64,000 nucleotides of DNA from Pyrinomonadaceae bacterium (lineage in GTDB: Bacteria; Acidobacteriota; Blastocatellia; Pyrinomonadales; Pyrinomonadaceae): contig DASUNM010000023.1 of assembly GCA_036277115.1 (NCBI GenBank), positions 434,001 to 498,000 of the forward strand, in the 5' to 3' direction. The notes below the pieces were generated by a model. That model saw nothing but the letters and a program-made list of their open reading frames with translations. It was not told the origin of the DNA and made no database searches. Both the position numbers and the translations under genes were made by a program. Below are positions 32,621 through 43,000 of the stretch, one piece after another. How positions within the stretch are numbered: position 1 is the stretch's first letter; each line of letters starts with the position of its first letter.

Positions 32621-33205
32621 TTACGGAATCGGTTTGAGCACTATTCGCCGTTCGCGATTGCCCATCTGCAAGACGATTGGATTGTTCAGCTGGATCGGAT
32701 GTTCTTCGCCATCGATGCTGATGACGAAGTTCGCCGGCGCCTGCCTTTCACCTTCGCTTGATGAGGTTGATTCGCCCGGTTTCGCGATATCGCCGGTTCG
32801 CGTCAGCAGGTTTGTCGCCACTATTCGCCAAGTGGAAGGTGAGCAACGGAGACGCAATCCAGGCGCGTCTGTCGCGGCCGATTCGCCCACTGCCAACGCA
32901 TCAACTTTGAACAGCCCTTCGCCGCAGCGCACGCCTGCCGAATCGTAGAACGTCGCCCACCCCGTCAAGTAAGTGTAGAAAACGCCGCCAACGTTCTTTA
33001 CGACCAGTCTGATATTTGTGACCGGCGAGTCATCTGCGCCGTTGAGCACCTGCGTCGTCAGGATTGCTTCAATCGCAGGAGTGCCGCCAGTGTCCGTAGC
33101 GGTCGCTGGTTGGTTTAGAGCCACGCGCGATTCGGCTTGCTGCGCAGCGACCGGGATTGAAATGACCAAAACGAGGGTCAGCAATAAGAGTTTTGATTTG
33201 CGCAC
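32621..33205 (-). CDS. Secreted protein of unknown function
   Basis: 194 residues from the GTG at 33205, chosen because AAGGAG sits 6 bases upstream; an in-frame GTG at 33220 overlaps that ribosome binding site. The signal peptide is VRKSKLLLLTLVLVISIPVAA. The mature part contains an IRLVVKNVGGVFYTYLTGWATFYD segment, a beta-sandwich-like pattern, and two cysteines that may pair (near 94 and 119). It faces the secreted gene at 31894 convergently, 40 bases apart. No enzyme motif is visible. Confidence 0.75.
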   Translation of the reverse strand: MRKSKLLLLTLVLVISIPVAAQQAESRVALNQPATATDTGGTPAIEAILTTQVLNGADDSPVTNIRLVVKNVGGVFYTYLTGWATFYDSAGVRCGEGLFKVDALAVGESAATDAPGLRLRCSPSTWRIVATNLLTRTGDIAKPGESTSSSEGERQAPANFVISIDGEEHPIQLNNPIVLQMGNRERRIVLKPIP

Positions 33206-33228
33206 GTAGATCTCCTTCACGATTGTGT

Positions 33229-33298
33229 CGCCCGCTTCGCGGGCTGAGACTTGGTCTTGGCAATCCAGGGTTGTCGCGCTTCGCGCTTACCCCGGGAT
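33229..33298. repeat. Pair of GCTTCGC hairpins between two same-strand genes
   Basis: First hairpin GCCCGC/GCGGGC (33230-33244); second GCGC/GCGC (33276-33286) inside a larger imperfect stem (33263-33298). Both contain the shared word GTCGC[CC]GCTTCGCG in direct orientation. It may act as an attenuator or 3' end of the lipoprotein mRNA. Confidence 0.5.
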
Positions 33299-33329
33299 AC
33301 CTTCTTTCACACCTTCGGCGTGCTAAAGC

Positions 33330-33935
33330 CTAAAACCGTGCGAGGGCTTTCTGCGCGAGCGTCTTCGATTTCTCCAACTTGGTTTTAATGTCACTTGCGC
33401 CGCCCACGCTGATGCGCAGGATCACGTCCTTCTTGAGCACATACAGGGCGCCGGCCATTCCGCTGGCCTCCCAATAGGCGTCATCGCCAACGCCGGAAAT
33501 CTTTTCCGGGGGCAATTGCTTGTCTTCGGGTTTCTTTGTGTCCCCAGCCTCGGCGTTCGTGCTCCGCCAAAACTCTTTCACAGACTTTCCGCGTTCTTTT
33601 GGAGTCGTGACGTTGAGAACCACCGAATTCGTGATTGTCGGCAGTTGGTAGTAGCACTGCGCAATGAAATACGCGCCATATTCACGCTCGGACGGAAAAG
33701 TAGTTTGCAAAGCCTCGCTTTGCACGGCCTTCAGCTCATCGCTCGTGAGCAACGCGCAGGGATCGATTCTGGATTTTAGCGCGATTGGCGATGGGGTCGC
33801 GGTAGGCGCTGAGCTGCTCGGGCTCGGCGTCGCCGAACCGGGCGGACTGGCAGCATGCGGATCCGACGACTGGCAGCCGGCCAGGGCCGCGGTGAACACC
33901 GACAGCGCAAAGGCGATTGAGAAGATTCGGGTCAC
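33330..33935 (-). CDS. Lipoprotein with DUF3558-like features
   Basis: 201 residues from a GTG at 33935. The N-terminus is a lipoprotein signal with lipobox AALAGC (Cys21), followed by a long Ser/Pro/Thr linker to about residue 52. The folded part starts DPCALLTSDELKAV, a pattern shared with DUF3558-type lipoproteins, and carries a GVGDDAYWE turn. It should be anchored in an envelope membrane with the domain in the periplasm or outside. The function is unknown. It lies 33 bases downstream of the diguanylate cyclase gene on the same strand. Confidence 0.8.
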   Translation of the reverse strand: MTRIFSIAFALSVFTAALAGCQSSDPHAASPPGSATPSPSSSAPTATPSPIALKSRIDPCALLTSDELKAVQSEALQTTFPSEREYGAYFIAQCYYQLPTITNSVVLNVTTPKERGKSVKEFWRSTNAEAGDTKKPEDKQLPPEKISGVGDDAYWEASGMAGALYVLKKDVILRISVGGASDIKTKLEKSKTLAQKALARF

Positions 33936-33968
33936 AATCGCTCATTGTATACGAATAGTATTCTCGAT

Positions 33969-34994
33969 TCAGCGTCGCGGGCGGACTAACTTCCTGGGGG
34001 GCTTGGTGCCGGGCGTGTATGCGCACACGCGATTGCGGCCGCTTCGTTTCGCACGGTAGAGGGCGGAATCTGCTTTTTCAACCAACTGGATTGGGTCGCT
34101 GGCATCGTTCGGGAACGCCGCCACCCCAATGCTGATCGTCATCCGGTGGGTTCGCGGTTCCTCGGTGCTGCCGCGACGGACCGCGGGAAATTCGTGTTGT
34201 TCGATGGCCTCGCGCACGCGCTCAGCCGCGACCATGCCCTGCGCGTAATCAGCGTCGAGCAGGAAAGCCGCGAACTCTTCACCCCCAAACCGCGCTCCGA
34301 CATCCCCCGCGCGCAGTGAGCTCTTGATCACTGTTCCCATTTCTTCCAGCGTCTCGCTGCCGGCCAAATGGCCGTAGGTGTCGTTCACTTCTTTGAAGTG
34401 ATCGAGATCCATCATCAGCACGCAGAACGGTTTGTTGTCAGCTTCGGCGCGCGCAGCTTCGCGACGCAACTCAGAAAAGAATGATTTGCTGGTGAGCAGT
34501 CCGGTTAGATCGTCGTGAACCAGCAGGCGATGAATCTGTTGCTGAAATTCTCGATCGATTTCGTCGAGCATTTCAAATCGAATCAGGTGATCGCCGATGA
34601 CGAATTTGTCGCCGTCTTCGAGAAAGGCTTCTTCAATCGGCTTGCCGTTGAGCAAGGTGCCGTTCGTCGATCCGAGATCAATCAAGCGATAGCGAGCCTG
34701 GCCGGTCGTCTCGTCATGTTCAGTCCGGATGCGCGCGTGTAACCGGGAAGCCTGAGAATCGTTGATGCGCACATCGGCGTCGAGCGCGCGACCCAGCGTC
34801 ACTTCGGTTCGCTCCAACGGAATCGGCACCGCCAGTAACTCGCCCCGCATGAACACCAGCGCGGGCCGGCGGTTGGCGTGCGAGTCGCCAAGCTTGCCGC
34901 TTTGCGTGGTGCTCAATTCGGTAAGTCCGGAATTGGGTTCGCTATTGGTTTCCATCGGTGGGCGGCTCAGTCGGGCCGCGTTCTTAGGCTTCAT
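33969..34994 (-). CDS. FHA-domain diguanylate cyclase (GGDEF)
   Basis: 341 residues. A Ser/Asn-rich N-terminus precedes an FHA domain (about 62-138) with GRALDADVRIND, the SRLHARI motif and LGSTNGTLLNG, which recognises phosphothreonine peptides. The GGDEF domain (about 165-325) has the active signature GGEEF and makes cyclic di-GMP from two GTP. No RxxD inhibitory site is obvious ahead of the signature. There is no transmembrane region. The FHA domain ties it to Ser/Thr kinase signalling, and a Hanks-type kinase is encoded at 2842 in this window; that partnership is only an inference. It is divergent from ribA. Confidence 0.92.
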   Translation of the reverse strand: MKPKNAARLSRPPMETNSEPNSGLTELSTTQSGKLGDSHANRRPALVFMRGELLAVPIPLERTEVTLGRALDADVRINDSQASRLHARIRTEHDETTGQARYRLIDLGSTNGTLLNGKPIEEAFLEDGDKFVIGDHLIRFEMLDEIDREFQQQIHRLLVHDDLTGLLTSKSFFSELRREAARAEADNKPFCVLMMDLDHFKEVNDTYGHLAGSETLEEMGTVIKSSLRAGDVGARFGGEEFAAFLLDADYAQGMVAAERVREAIEQHEFPAVRRGSTEEPRTHRMTISIGVAAFPNDASDPIQLVEKADSALYRAKRSGRNRVCAYTPGTKPPRKLVRPRR

Positions 34995-35075
34995 ACGCGC
35001 CTCAGGTATCTTATCGCGCCGGTTCGTCGCGCAGCAATAGTTTGATTTGCACTAAATGCTGAGGAAAATCCCGCC

Positions 35076-35105
35076 TTGTCGGTCAGCAACGGGCGACACT
35101 ATAAT
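35076..35105 (+). promoter_or_regulatory. Candidate sigma70-type promoter for ribA
   Basis: TTGTCG (35076-35081) and a perfect TATAAT (35100-35105) with an 18-base spacer. Transcription would start near 35112, about 50 bases before the ribA ATG. No FMN riboswitch is visible in the remaining leader. Confidence 0.6.
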
Positions 35106-35161
35106 TCAAGCCAGAGATTTGAGATCAACCTGAGGTGGGCCACTGAGGCTCAAAGCTATCA

Positions 35162-35824
35162 ATGGGATGCAACGTAACCCCTGTCGCAGTTGAACCGCTG
35201 GTTTGTCCGAACGCTCCGCCGGACCTGTCAGTCGAGCGCGTCGCCGTCGCGAACCTCCCGACTGATTGGGGCGAGTTCAACATCGCCGGCTATCGGTCGA
35301 AAACCAGCAGCGAAGAATATGTCGTCATCTTCAAAGGCGAGCTGCGGCCTGATGTTCCGGCGCTGGTGAGAATTCACTCGCAGTGTCTGACGGGCGACGT
35401 ATTTGGATCGACGAAATGCGATTGCGGGCCACAACTGCACACCACCCTGCAAATGATCCAGGAAGAAGGGCGCGGCGCGCTCGTTTACCAGCAGCAGGAA
35501 GGCCGGGGCATCGGCATCATCAACAAGATTCGCGCGTACGAACTCCAGGACAAAGGCGCCGACACCGTGGAAGCTAACGAGCGGCTCGGTCTGGCCGTCG
35601 ATTCGCGCGAGTATCGTCAGTGCGCCGAAGTCTTGTTCGATCTCGGCTTGTGCAAAGTGCGCGTGCTTTCAAACAATCCGGGGAAACTGAAGGCTTTGGA
35701 GGACGCCGGCATGGAGATTGTTGAGCGCGTAGCGATCGAAATCCCGGCGACGGATCGCGCGACGGCGTATCTGAGAACAAAGAAAGAGAAGATGGGCCAC
35801 CTGCTGGAGCTGAAACCTCGCTAG
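35162..35824 (+). CDS. ribA: GTP cyclohydrolase II
   Basis: 220 residues, a stand-alone RibA without the DHBP synthase domain of RibBA fusions. The zinc ligands are Cys75, Cys86 and Cys88 in the [15 protein letters not shown] signature, and the catalytic region [10 protein letters not shown] follows. The enzyme opens GTP to the pyrimidine precursor of riboflavin with release of formate and pyrophosphate. The first 30 residues are a short N-terminal extension. No other rib gene is adjacent. It is convergent with the VWFA gene, 5 bases between the stops. Confidence 0.95.
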   Translation: MGCNVTPVAVEPLVCPNAPPDLSVERVAVANLPTDWGEFNIAGYRSKTSSEEYVVIFKGELRPDVPALVRIHSQCLTGDVFGSTKCDCGPQLHTTLQMIQEEGRGALVYQQQEGRGIGIINKIRAYELQDKGADTVEANERLGLAVDSREYRQCAEVLFDLGLCKVRVLSNNPGKLKALEDAGMEIVERVAIEIPATDRATAYLRTKKEKMGHLLELKPR

Positions 35825-35829
35825 GTCCT

Positions 35830-37593
35830 TCACAGCGCCGGGACCTTTATCCACTGCACGGCGCTGCCAGTCTTTCCACTTCGCGTATCTCGCAAACCGA
35901 CCCGCACCTGATACAGTCCCGCGGGCAGCCACGCTTGAAAGCGATAGACCGCAGGCTCCTGCAACTCCGACGCACTTGCCGCTGAGACGCGCAGACGCCC
36001 GACAAAGCTATTCTTGGGCTTTCCTTTATCGTCATAAAAGATGCCGCCGATATCGACGTCAGCGGCCGGCTTGCCGTCGAACAAATCAAACGCCAACCCC
36101 CGGCGATCGATCTCAACGGTGGCGAGAACTCGCGTGCCCACGCCCGGCATCGGCGCCAGGCTGACCATCAACGCCGCTTTTAGTTCCCGCTGCTCGATCG
36201 GCGCGTCAATCACGACGCGCATGTCATTCTCGCGCTCAGTGATGCCCTTGTCGGCCTTTCCTTTCACAGAAAGCATCGGCAATGGCGTGGTGCGGAAATA
36301 GCCACGACGCATGCGCGCGGTGAGTTCCGGCCGGCCTTTCACCCGGATTTTGACGTCTTTGAAGCCGCGTCCCTTTTGATCATCGGTCAGCGGCCGCCAG
36401 GCAAGAATGTAATAGGTCGAATTCTCGTCCAGCACTTGCCTGACCCACTCAGCCATCGGGCGATTCGTATTGCGGAAGGCCTCGCCGCCAGTGTCCCGGG
36501 CCAGTGCGTTTAATCCATCCTGTGAGGCTGCGATGTCGCCCATCGTGGCGCCCATCGTTAGTCCTTCCGAATCGATGGGCCGATCATTCAATACATCAAG
36601 CGCTTCCGTGACGAGCCCGCGAGCGTCCAGCGTGTAAATCACAACGCCCGCCCGTCCGGCCGCGTCGGTGATCTTCTTGATTCGATCTTTTGATCCCGTC
36701 TGCGGATCGTTCAGGTAGAAGCCGTCCGAAATCAGGAACATCAATTTCCGTCCCGGGAGTTGCGCGGCTGTGCGCATCAACCCTTCGAGCATCATGAGGG
36801 TATTCTTGGTGTCCGGCGCCGTGTTCATCGTAATCTGGCGCGCGCGTTGAATAACCAGGTTACGTGCAGCCTGGGCGTCAACAAAGCAGATGACTCCACC
36901 CTGTGGATCTCTGATACAGTTTTGCTTCAACATCTCGGCCACGTAATAACTGATGGCGCTTTCGTCGCCCTCTTGAATTTTCGACGCCTGGAATTCGGAC
37001 ATCGGAGGCTTTTCCATGTCGAGCTTTGCGTTGGCGCGATAGTTCAGGCGTGCTACCGCCGCCTGTAAGACCGTCCGGTCGTCAGTGAACTGTTGCAAAA
37101 AACCGATTTGGCCGCTCGAAGACGTAATCGCGACCTGATCCCTGGGAAGCATGCCCTGGTTCACAAAATTCAGCAGTGATTTGCGCGTATGCACAATGCT
37201 GGTCGGTGACAGGTGCAGGTCATCCACGAAAAACATCACCGTGCGCTGGCGGGCGGACATGGCGGCGGGATTATCAGCGATGGATGGATCTGCGTCTCTG
37301 CCGCGCTCGGTATTGTAAAAAGCGACTCGCTCAAAAAAGGAAATGTCCTGCGGCTTCCCATCGATGACTAGCTCGAAATCGCTCGCGGTTAGCCCGTCAA
37401 CGAAGCGCCCTTTCTTGTCGAACACCGTGACGTCTGTCTGCACCAACTCAGTGTTGACGCGGATGACGTCGTCCTGAGACGGCGACTGCGTACTCGACGG
37501 CTTTGACTGATTGAGGCCAACGATGGGAAACAAGACCGCTGCGCTCATAACTGATAGAGCAAAAGCGGCGCGGTAAATCTTTCGAAAAGTCAT
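35830..37593 (-). CDS. VWFA-related secreted protein (acidobacterial type)
   Basis: 587 residues. A signal peptide (about 1-28) is followed by the segment VNTELVQTDVTVFDKKGRFV and then GLTASDFELVIDGKPQDI, the signature of the acidobacterial VWFA-related family. The VWA domain (about 115-330) starts TVMFFVDDLHLSP, a MIDAS-like variant that lacks the full DxSxS motif. The C-terminal part (about 390-587) is beta-rich. Such proteins are presumed extracellular or periplasmic adhesion or scaffold factors. It starts 9 bases after the stop of the upstream TPR gene, so they are cotranscribed. The biochemical role is unknown. Confidence 0.88.
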   Translation of the reverse strand: MTFRKIYRAAFALSVMSAAVLFPIVGLNQSKPSSTQSPSQDDVIRVNTELVQTDVTVFDKKGRFVDGLTASDFELVIDGKPQDISFFERVAFYNTERGRDADPSIADNPAAMSARQRTVMFFVDDLHLSPTSIVHTRKSLLNFVNQGMLPRDQVAITSSSGQIGFLQQFTDDRTVLQAAVARLNYRANAKLDMEKPPMSEFQASKIQEGDESAISYYVAEMLKQNCIRDPQGGVICFVDAQAARNLVIQRARQITMNTAPDTKNTLMMLEGLMRTAAQLPGRKLMFLISDGFYLNDPQTGSKDRIKKITDAAGRAGVVIYTLDARGLVTEALDVLNDRPIDSEGLTMGATMGDIAASQDGLNALARDTGGEAFRNTNRPMAEWVRQVLDENSTYYILAWRPLTDDQKGRGFKDVKIRVKGRPELTARMRRGYFRTTPLPMLSVKGKADKGITERENDMRVVIDAPIEQRELKAALMVSLAPMPGVGTRVLATVEIDRRGLAFDLFDGKPAADVDIGGIFYDDKGKPKNSFVGRLRVSAASASELQEPAVYRFQAWLPAGLYQVRVGLRDTRSGKTGSAVQWIKVPAL

Positions 37594-37602
37594 AGTGTTC
37601 TT

Positions 37603-38649
37603 CTAACTTTTGGTGCGAAGGTCTTTAATGGTGTTCTTGATTTGGTCGGCGTCTTTCGCCTTCGGCTCAAGCTGCAGATATTTTTCCAGGTGATCCGCGG
37701 CGTCCTTGTTACGCTTGGCGCTGATGTAAAGCCCGCCGAGATATTTGTGCGCGAGCGGCAGGGACTCGCCACCGTTGGCAAGCGTCAACTCCATCTCTTT
37801 CTGCGCTTCGTCGTACTTCCGGATCCTTATCAGCGTCAGCCCGAGATAGTAATGAGGATTCGGGCCCGGCATTTTCAGCACGAGCGATTGACGCAGGGCA
37901 GATTCGGCTTCGGCGAGTCGCAGATTCGCCTCGTCGGTTTTCTTTTCACCCTGCAACGCCAGGCTAATGTTGTAGAGCGCAATTCCCAGATTCAGATGCG
38001 CTGAAGCATCTTCTTTCTTCAGCTTGACCAGGGCACTGTACGTTTCGGCCGCGCGCTGCATCTGGTTAAGCAGCAAATACTGCCGTCCAAGTTCCGTCAG
38101 TGCCTGGGGAAAATCCGGATAAAGCTTCACCGCATTTGATAAAAACTCAACGGCTTTCTTGCCGTCCCCTTTAGCCACGGCATCCATGCCTTTGGTGTAG
38201 GCGTCACGTGCAGGCGATGGAATTCTCGCCAGTGCCGCGGTGTCGGCTTTGCTCTTGAGATGGATGGGGACGGTGGTGTTCCGCATACCACCTTCGAAGA
38301 ACACGGCCTCGCGCGCATTCTCGTAATCCTTGCCACCCTCAACAATGACCGTATAGGAACCGGATTTCAGTCCCGTGAAACGGAATACTCCATCCTGATC
38401 GGTTTGGGTTGTTTTCCTATCTTCATTGCCTTCCAGAGTAACTCGAAAACGCTGGTCAGCCGGACGCCCTTCAGTAAAATAGACGCGGCCCTGAATCACA
38501 CTACTTCCGGAACTCTCGGGCAGTCCGCGCGTGCTGCCGACGCCGCCGGGTACTTGTGCCCGCACCGCGATGCAGACGTTGAGTAAAATCAGGATGCAAA
38601 GTAGAGGCTTATGAAAATTCGCACGAACGACGGATAGAGGGAAACGCAT
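37603..38649 (-). CDS. Secreted carboxypeptidase-regulatory-like/TPR protein
   Basis: 348 residues; AAAGGAG lies 9 bases before the ATG. A signal peptide ends near VRAQ. Residues about 48-130 form a carboxypeptidase-regulatory-like beta-sandwich (IQGRVYFTEGRPADQRFRV ... GSYTVIVEGG). Residues about 145-340 are TPRs (for example ALTELGRQYLLLNQMQRAAE and HYYLGLTLIRIRKYDEAQK). It is a paralogue of the upstream gene (38773-39852), with the same domain order and matching words, so the pair arose by tandem duplication. It probably acts as a periplasmic assembly scaffold with the VWFA protein. Confidence 0.85.
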   Translation of the reverse strand: MRFPLSVVRANFHKPLLCILILLNVCIAVRAQVPGGVGSTRGLPESSGSSVIQGRVYFTEGRPADQRFRVTLEGNEDRKTTQTDQDGVFRFTGLKSGSYTVIVEGGKDYENAREAVFFEGGMRNTTVPIHLKSKADTAALARIPSPARDAYTKGMDAVAKGDGKKAVEFLSNAVKLYPDFPQALTELGRQYLLLNQMQRAAETYSALVKLKKEDASAHLNLGIALYNISLALQGEKKTDEANLRLAEAESALRQSLVLKMPGPNPHYYLGLTLIRIRKYDEAQKEMELTLANGGESLPLAHKYLGGLYISAKRNKDAADHLEKYLQLEPKAKDADQIKNTIKDLRTKS

Positions 38650-38772
38650 TTCCAGAAACTCCTTTATTACCTCGCGAAATTGTCGGGGACGTATCTGAGG
38701 AGAACCGGACGTATTCTAGCAGCACCCAGCCAACGGCGAAAATTAATGGGGTAGTTTGACGGACTGCCGCAA

Positions 38773-39852
38773 TCAACCCGCGGCCCGCCCGGGCTTGCTG
38801 CGCAGTTCGCGGATAGTGGCCGCCACGCGGGCAGCATCCGGCGCCTTCGGTTCAATTTGCAAATACTTTTCCAGCGCGTCCGCCGCGCGTTTGTAATCCT
38901 GCTTTCGCCAGTAAATCCCGCCCAGATAGTAATGCACGAGCCCAAGATTTTGCCCGCCTACCGCAATGGCACGCAGCATTTCTTTTTCGGCCTCCTCATA
39001 GCTGTGCATATTAACCAATGCGATTCCCAGATACATGTGGGCCGTGGGCGACGATTCCTTCTGACGCAGCGCCGCGCGCAACTGCGTCACGGCTTCCTGA
39101 AAATCCTGTTTGTTGAGCAGCGCAATGCCGTAGTTCAGCAGCGGCGTGAAGTTGTTGGGAGTCAGGGCCACCGCCATCCGCAGTGCTTCCACGGCGCGGT
39201 CCGGCTTGCCCACTCTCAAGTACTGGACGCCCAATTCATTCAGCGCCTGCGGGAAGTGTGGATGCTGGCCGACTGCCGTAGTCAGCAGGTCGATCGCGCG
39301 TTGACTGTCGCCTTTTCGGACCGCCTCCAGCGCGCGCTCGTAAAGTGCCTTCGCCTGAGAAGGCACCACCGCCATGCTCGCATCGAGGACGCCCGCCCTG
39401 CGCGTGGCATTTAGAGACTTTGGTTGCAGATGGATCGTAACGGTGTAGACGCGCGGCACCGTCGGCATAACCATGCGGCGGGTGCGCGCTTCGCTGTCGA
39501 TGTAGACACTCTCGCGGTAAGTCTCGAATTCGTTGTTGCCCTCAACGATGACGGTATAGTTACCGGGCGAAAGTCCGCCAAAGGAAAACTCGCCCTTGGT
39601 ATCGGCGAGAATGGTCAGGTCGCCGGCATTCATGTTTTCAAGCCGAACCCTCGGGCGGGAATCTGCCGAGCGTCCCGACGGATAATAGATTCGTCCCTGA
39701 ATGGTATGACGGCCGTTCGTGCCGACTGTTTCGGTGCCTCCGCCGCTCTGGGCGCAGACAGACACGAAGCCCATCAAAAACAACGCGCCGCCCATGCTAA
39801 GGCGCACGATGCGAAAACTGCATGCGTGAATCCAGTTCGTTGGCGAAAACAT
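38773..39852 (-). CDS. Secreted carboxypeptidase-regulatory-like/TPR protein (paralogue)
   Basis: 359 residues; AAGGAGGTG upstream of the ATG is the strongest ribosome binding site in this cluster. The signal peptide ends near SVCAQ. A beta-sandwich (about 50-135; IQGRIYYPSGRSADSRPRV ... GNYTVIVEGN) precedes TPRs at about 165-345. It matches its downstream neighbour in order and motifs, including the closing segment ALEKYLQIEPKAPDA versus HLEKYLQLEPKAKDA. It lies 173 bases downstream of the receptor gene, past a likely terminator, so it may be partly uncoupled from receptor expression. Confidence 0.85.
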   Translation of the reverse strand: MFSPTNWIHACSFRIVRLSMGGALFLMGFVSVCAQSGGGTETVGTNGRHTIQGRIYYPSGRSADSRPRVRLENMNAGDLTILADTKGEFSFGGLSPGNYTVIVEGNNEFETYRESVYIDSEARTRRMVMPTVPRVYTVTIHLQPKSLNATRRAGVLDASMAVVPSQAKALYERALEAVRKGDSQRAIDLLTTAVGQHPHFPQALNELGVQYLRVGKPDRAVEALRMAVALTPNNFTPLLNYGIALLNKQDFQEAVTQLRAALRQKESSPTAHMYLGIALVNMHSYEEAEKEMLRAIAVGGQNLGLVHYYLGGIYWRKQDYKRAADALEKYLQIEPKAPDAARVAATIRELRSKPGRAAG

Positions 39853-39935
39853 GTCCGCACCTCCTTAAAGGCGACCGCGGTCAAGTATCAGGCAGGATCT
39901 TGCGTCAGGGTGGAAACGGGAACCGAAAATAAAGA

Positions 39936-40010
39936 CGGGAGAAGCACGACTGGCGCGCCTCTCCCGGAAAAACTTGTCGCGCGCCGGAAGTCCGAAGAAC
40001 TCCCGGCGCG
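39936..40010 (-). terminator. Hairpins after the TonB-dependent receptor gene
   Basis: On the minus transcript a strong hairpin (40003-40010 with 39980-39987) is followed by a second (39960-39966 with 39936-39942) and then a T-rich stretch (TCTTTATTTT). It lies just downstream of the receptor stop at 40026 and probably terminates or attenuates reading into the TPR genes. Confidence 0.6.
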
Positions 40011-40025
40011 TGAAAGTGAACGTTC

Positions 40026-43000
40026 TTAGAAACTGAACTTAACGCCGAGACGCAAGTTCGACGGGAACTGGAAGATCGTGCCCGTACCAAAGAACGGATT
40101 CGGAACCGGCGCGATGCCCGGAGCGCCACTGTTGATCAGGAACGTCTCGTCCAGGCGGATAGCCTTTTGAGTATTGAAGACGTTGAACCAATCAAGCTGC
40201 AAGCGCAACTGGCGATTTTCGCCGAACTGAATCGGGTGATAGACGCCGATATCCAGGTTGGTCGTAAACGGCGTGCGGTTCGAGCCGATTGCGCTGTCTT
40301 TGCCCGCATTGCCGGCTGGCAGCGCTGAGTTGTCCGGAACGATGGCCGTACCGCGCGGCACGCACGAGAGGCCCGGAATGCAGAAGCCTTCGTTGTCGCC
40401 ATAGAGCGGGTGCGGAACCAACGCGTTGAACGGAATACCCGACTGCGCACGGAACGATGCACTAAACATCGTCTTGAAAGGCGCGCGCCAGCTGCCATCC
40501 AGTTTGAACTGGTGCGGCCGGTCATTCGGAAGACGTCCGTACAGACCATTCAGCAAGCTGACCAGGTCGAACAACGAAGTGATGTTCGGGTCAGCCTGGC
40601 CGTTGTCGTTACGGAACAGACCTTCGTAGTTACCGATCAGGCTCGAGTAGGTGTAAGAAGCGATGAACTGATAATTGTTCGAGAAACGCTTGTTAGCACT
40701 GAACTCGAGTGCGCGATAGTACCGGCGGGCGCGGCCGAACGAGCCGAAGCCAAGATCAACGGCCAGGCGGTCGGTCAGGCTTTCGCCGGGGTTGAAGATG
40801 AAGTAGTTCGTACCATCGTCAAATGAGCCGTCCTCGATGACCGATCCCTGCGCGCGGTAAATACCACGGGCGCCGATCGCGAAGTCACGAGCAACTTCGA
40901 ACTCGATACCGCCGGCCACTTCATGAACCGACTGCGGCTTCAGGTCGAAATCTGCCGGTGTCGGGTGGTTGCCGAGGTTGCCGAGAAACGCCAGCACGGT
41001 TGAACCGGCCGGGGCGTTAAGACGACTGGCGTTCAGGTTATAGTCACTCTGAATGTCGCCACCTGACGCACGCACATTGATATCGAGCGGAATCGGTGAC
41101 TCAACGAAGCGAGCGTAGTTGATGAACAGCTTGCCTTTGCCCTTGCCAGTGAAATCCCAGATCAGACCCACACGTGGCTGCAGGGTGTCCTTGAAGTTGT
41201 TCAGCTTGATGTAGTCAGCATCGCCAATTGAATAGGCTTGCTGCATGTCCCAACGCAGACCAAAGTTGAACTGCACATTCGGGCTGATCTTGAAGTCATC
41301 CTGAATGTAGAAGCCCTGAGTATCGGTCTTGATTTTCTCGCCCAGGGTGTTGAGACCAAAGCTGCGGGCGCGCACCACATCGAGCAACAGAACGGGATTC
41401 ACCGGAGTGGCCGACACCGCGCCAAGCACGGCGGAAGTCACACCAGCAGGTCCCTGACCGGCTGCAATGATCTGGTTGAAGTTGTCCACGCGCGACTGAC
41501 TCGGACAGGTAATTGTCGTTGTCGAGGTGCGGGCGCAAATCGCGAAGCGGTTCTCAACGCGGTACGGAAGGGCAGGAATGCCCGCCGCGTTCGCACCGGT
41601 GAAGAGCCGGTCTGCTCCGGTCTGGTTCGTGTGAATGCCATATTGGTTACGGGTGTATTCAAATCCGTACTTGATCGTATGGCGTCCATAGATGTTCGTG
41701 AATCTCGCTGCCGCTTCCCAACGGTTGCGATCCTGCTGAGACTCGAGACCGCCGGTACCGAAGCCAGTACGAACGAAGTTGCGCTGGACCGTACCACCGC
41801 TTCCTTCGACATATGCCTGGCGCAGGCCGCCCGCCGTCACCACAGTCGTTTCCGTTACCGGCAACACTGCTCCATTGCGCAAAACTGAAAAACGGTCAGT
41901 GGTCGCCGTTTCGTCGAACTCCGGCAGCGTGTTGGCGCGCTGGAGGTGCAGTCCAAACGAGAACTCGCCAATCCACGTCGGCGTGATGTTTGAGTTCAGG
42001 CGGAATGCGTAGTTCGAGCCACCGGTTTCAACGGTGCCGCGGAAACTTTGTGGGTTAGCACCAAAACCGCTCAAACCGAACACGAAGCCCTCGGCCTTTG
42101 TGTGGTCAGCAAACGTCGAAAAAGTGAACACGTTCGACTGATTGATGGCCCAGGTCAGCTTGCCGGAATAGAACGGCGTAGTGATCTTGTTGCTGTCTTC
42201 GACGAACAACGTTTGGCCCAGGAAAAAGTTCTTGCGCTGTTGCGGGTTGAACGCTCCGAAGAACCACAGCTTGTCTTTGATAATCGGGCCGCCGATGTCA
42301 AAGCCGGCGTCAATTTCGGAGAACCCGTTCGGCGCCGCGCCGGTGAACGGGAAGTTCGCAGTTTCGCGCACCAGACCTTTGGTCGTGAAATAAGCGAACG
42401 CGTCGCCGGTGAATCGGTTGCCACCACTCTTGGTGATGACGTTAAAGATACCGCCGGTAGAGTGTCCATACTCAGCGCCGTAGGCACCGGTCTTGATTTC
42501 GACTTCCTGCACGAACTCGAAGGGAAGGTTCGCGCCCGATCCGCCGAACGCGGGGTCGGTGGTCGTCACGCCGTCGAGAATGTAGTTGTTCTCAGGGCCG
42601 GAGGAACCGGCAACCGAAGGATCACGGTCACGTCCCGAGGCGTCACGAAGACCCGAACGTGAAACGCTCGGTGCAATCGTGTAAAGCGACTGGACGGTGC
42701 GTTGAGTCGGGAAGTTCGAGAACTGATCGCTCGAAACGTTTGTGCCGGTAGTATTGTTGGAGGTATCGACCGCCGCGCCCGATGTGTCGGTTACGGTAAC
42801 CGTACCGCTCACGCCGGCGAGCTGGAGTTGAACGTCAGCCGTGGCAGTCCTGCCGAGGTTGACCTCCACGTCGCCCTTACTAAATTCCGCGAAGCCTTTG
42901 CCCGCAGCGTTTGCGTCAACCTTCACCTCGTATTTTCCAGGCGGCAGGTTGAGAACGCGAAAGCTGCCGTTGTCATCTGACACGGCCGACTGCGCGTTGA

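Noticed and set aside
35106-35161. FMN riboswitch before ribA
   Set aside because: The leader after the promoter is too short and lacks the conserved RFN element sequences.
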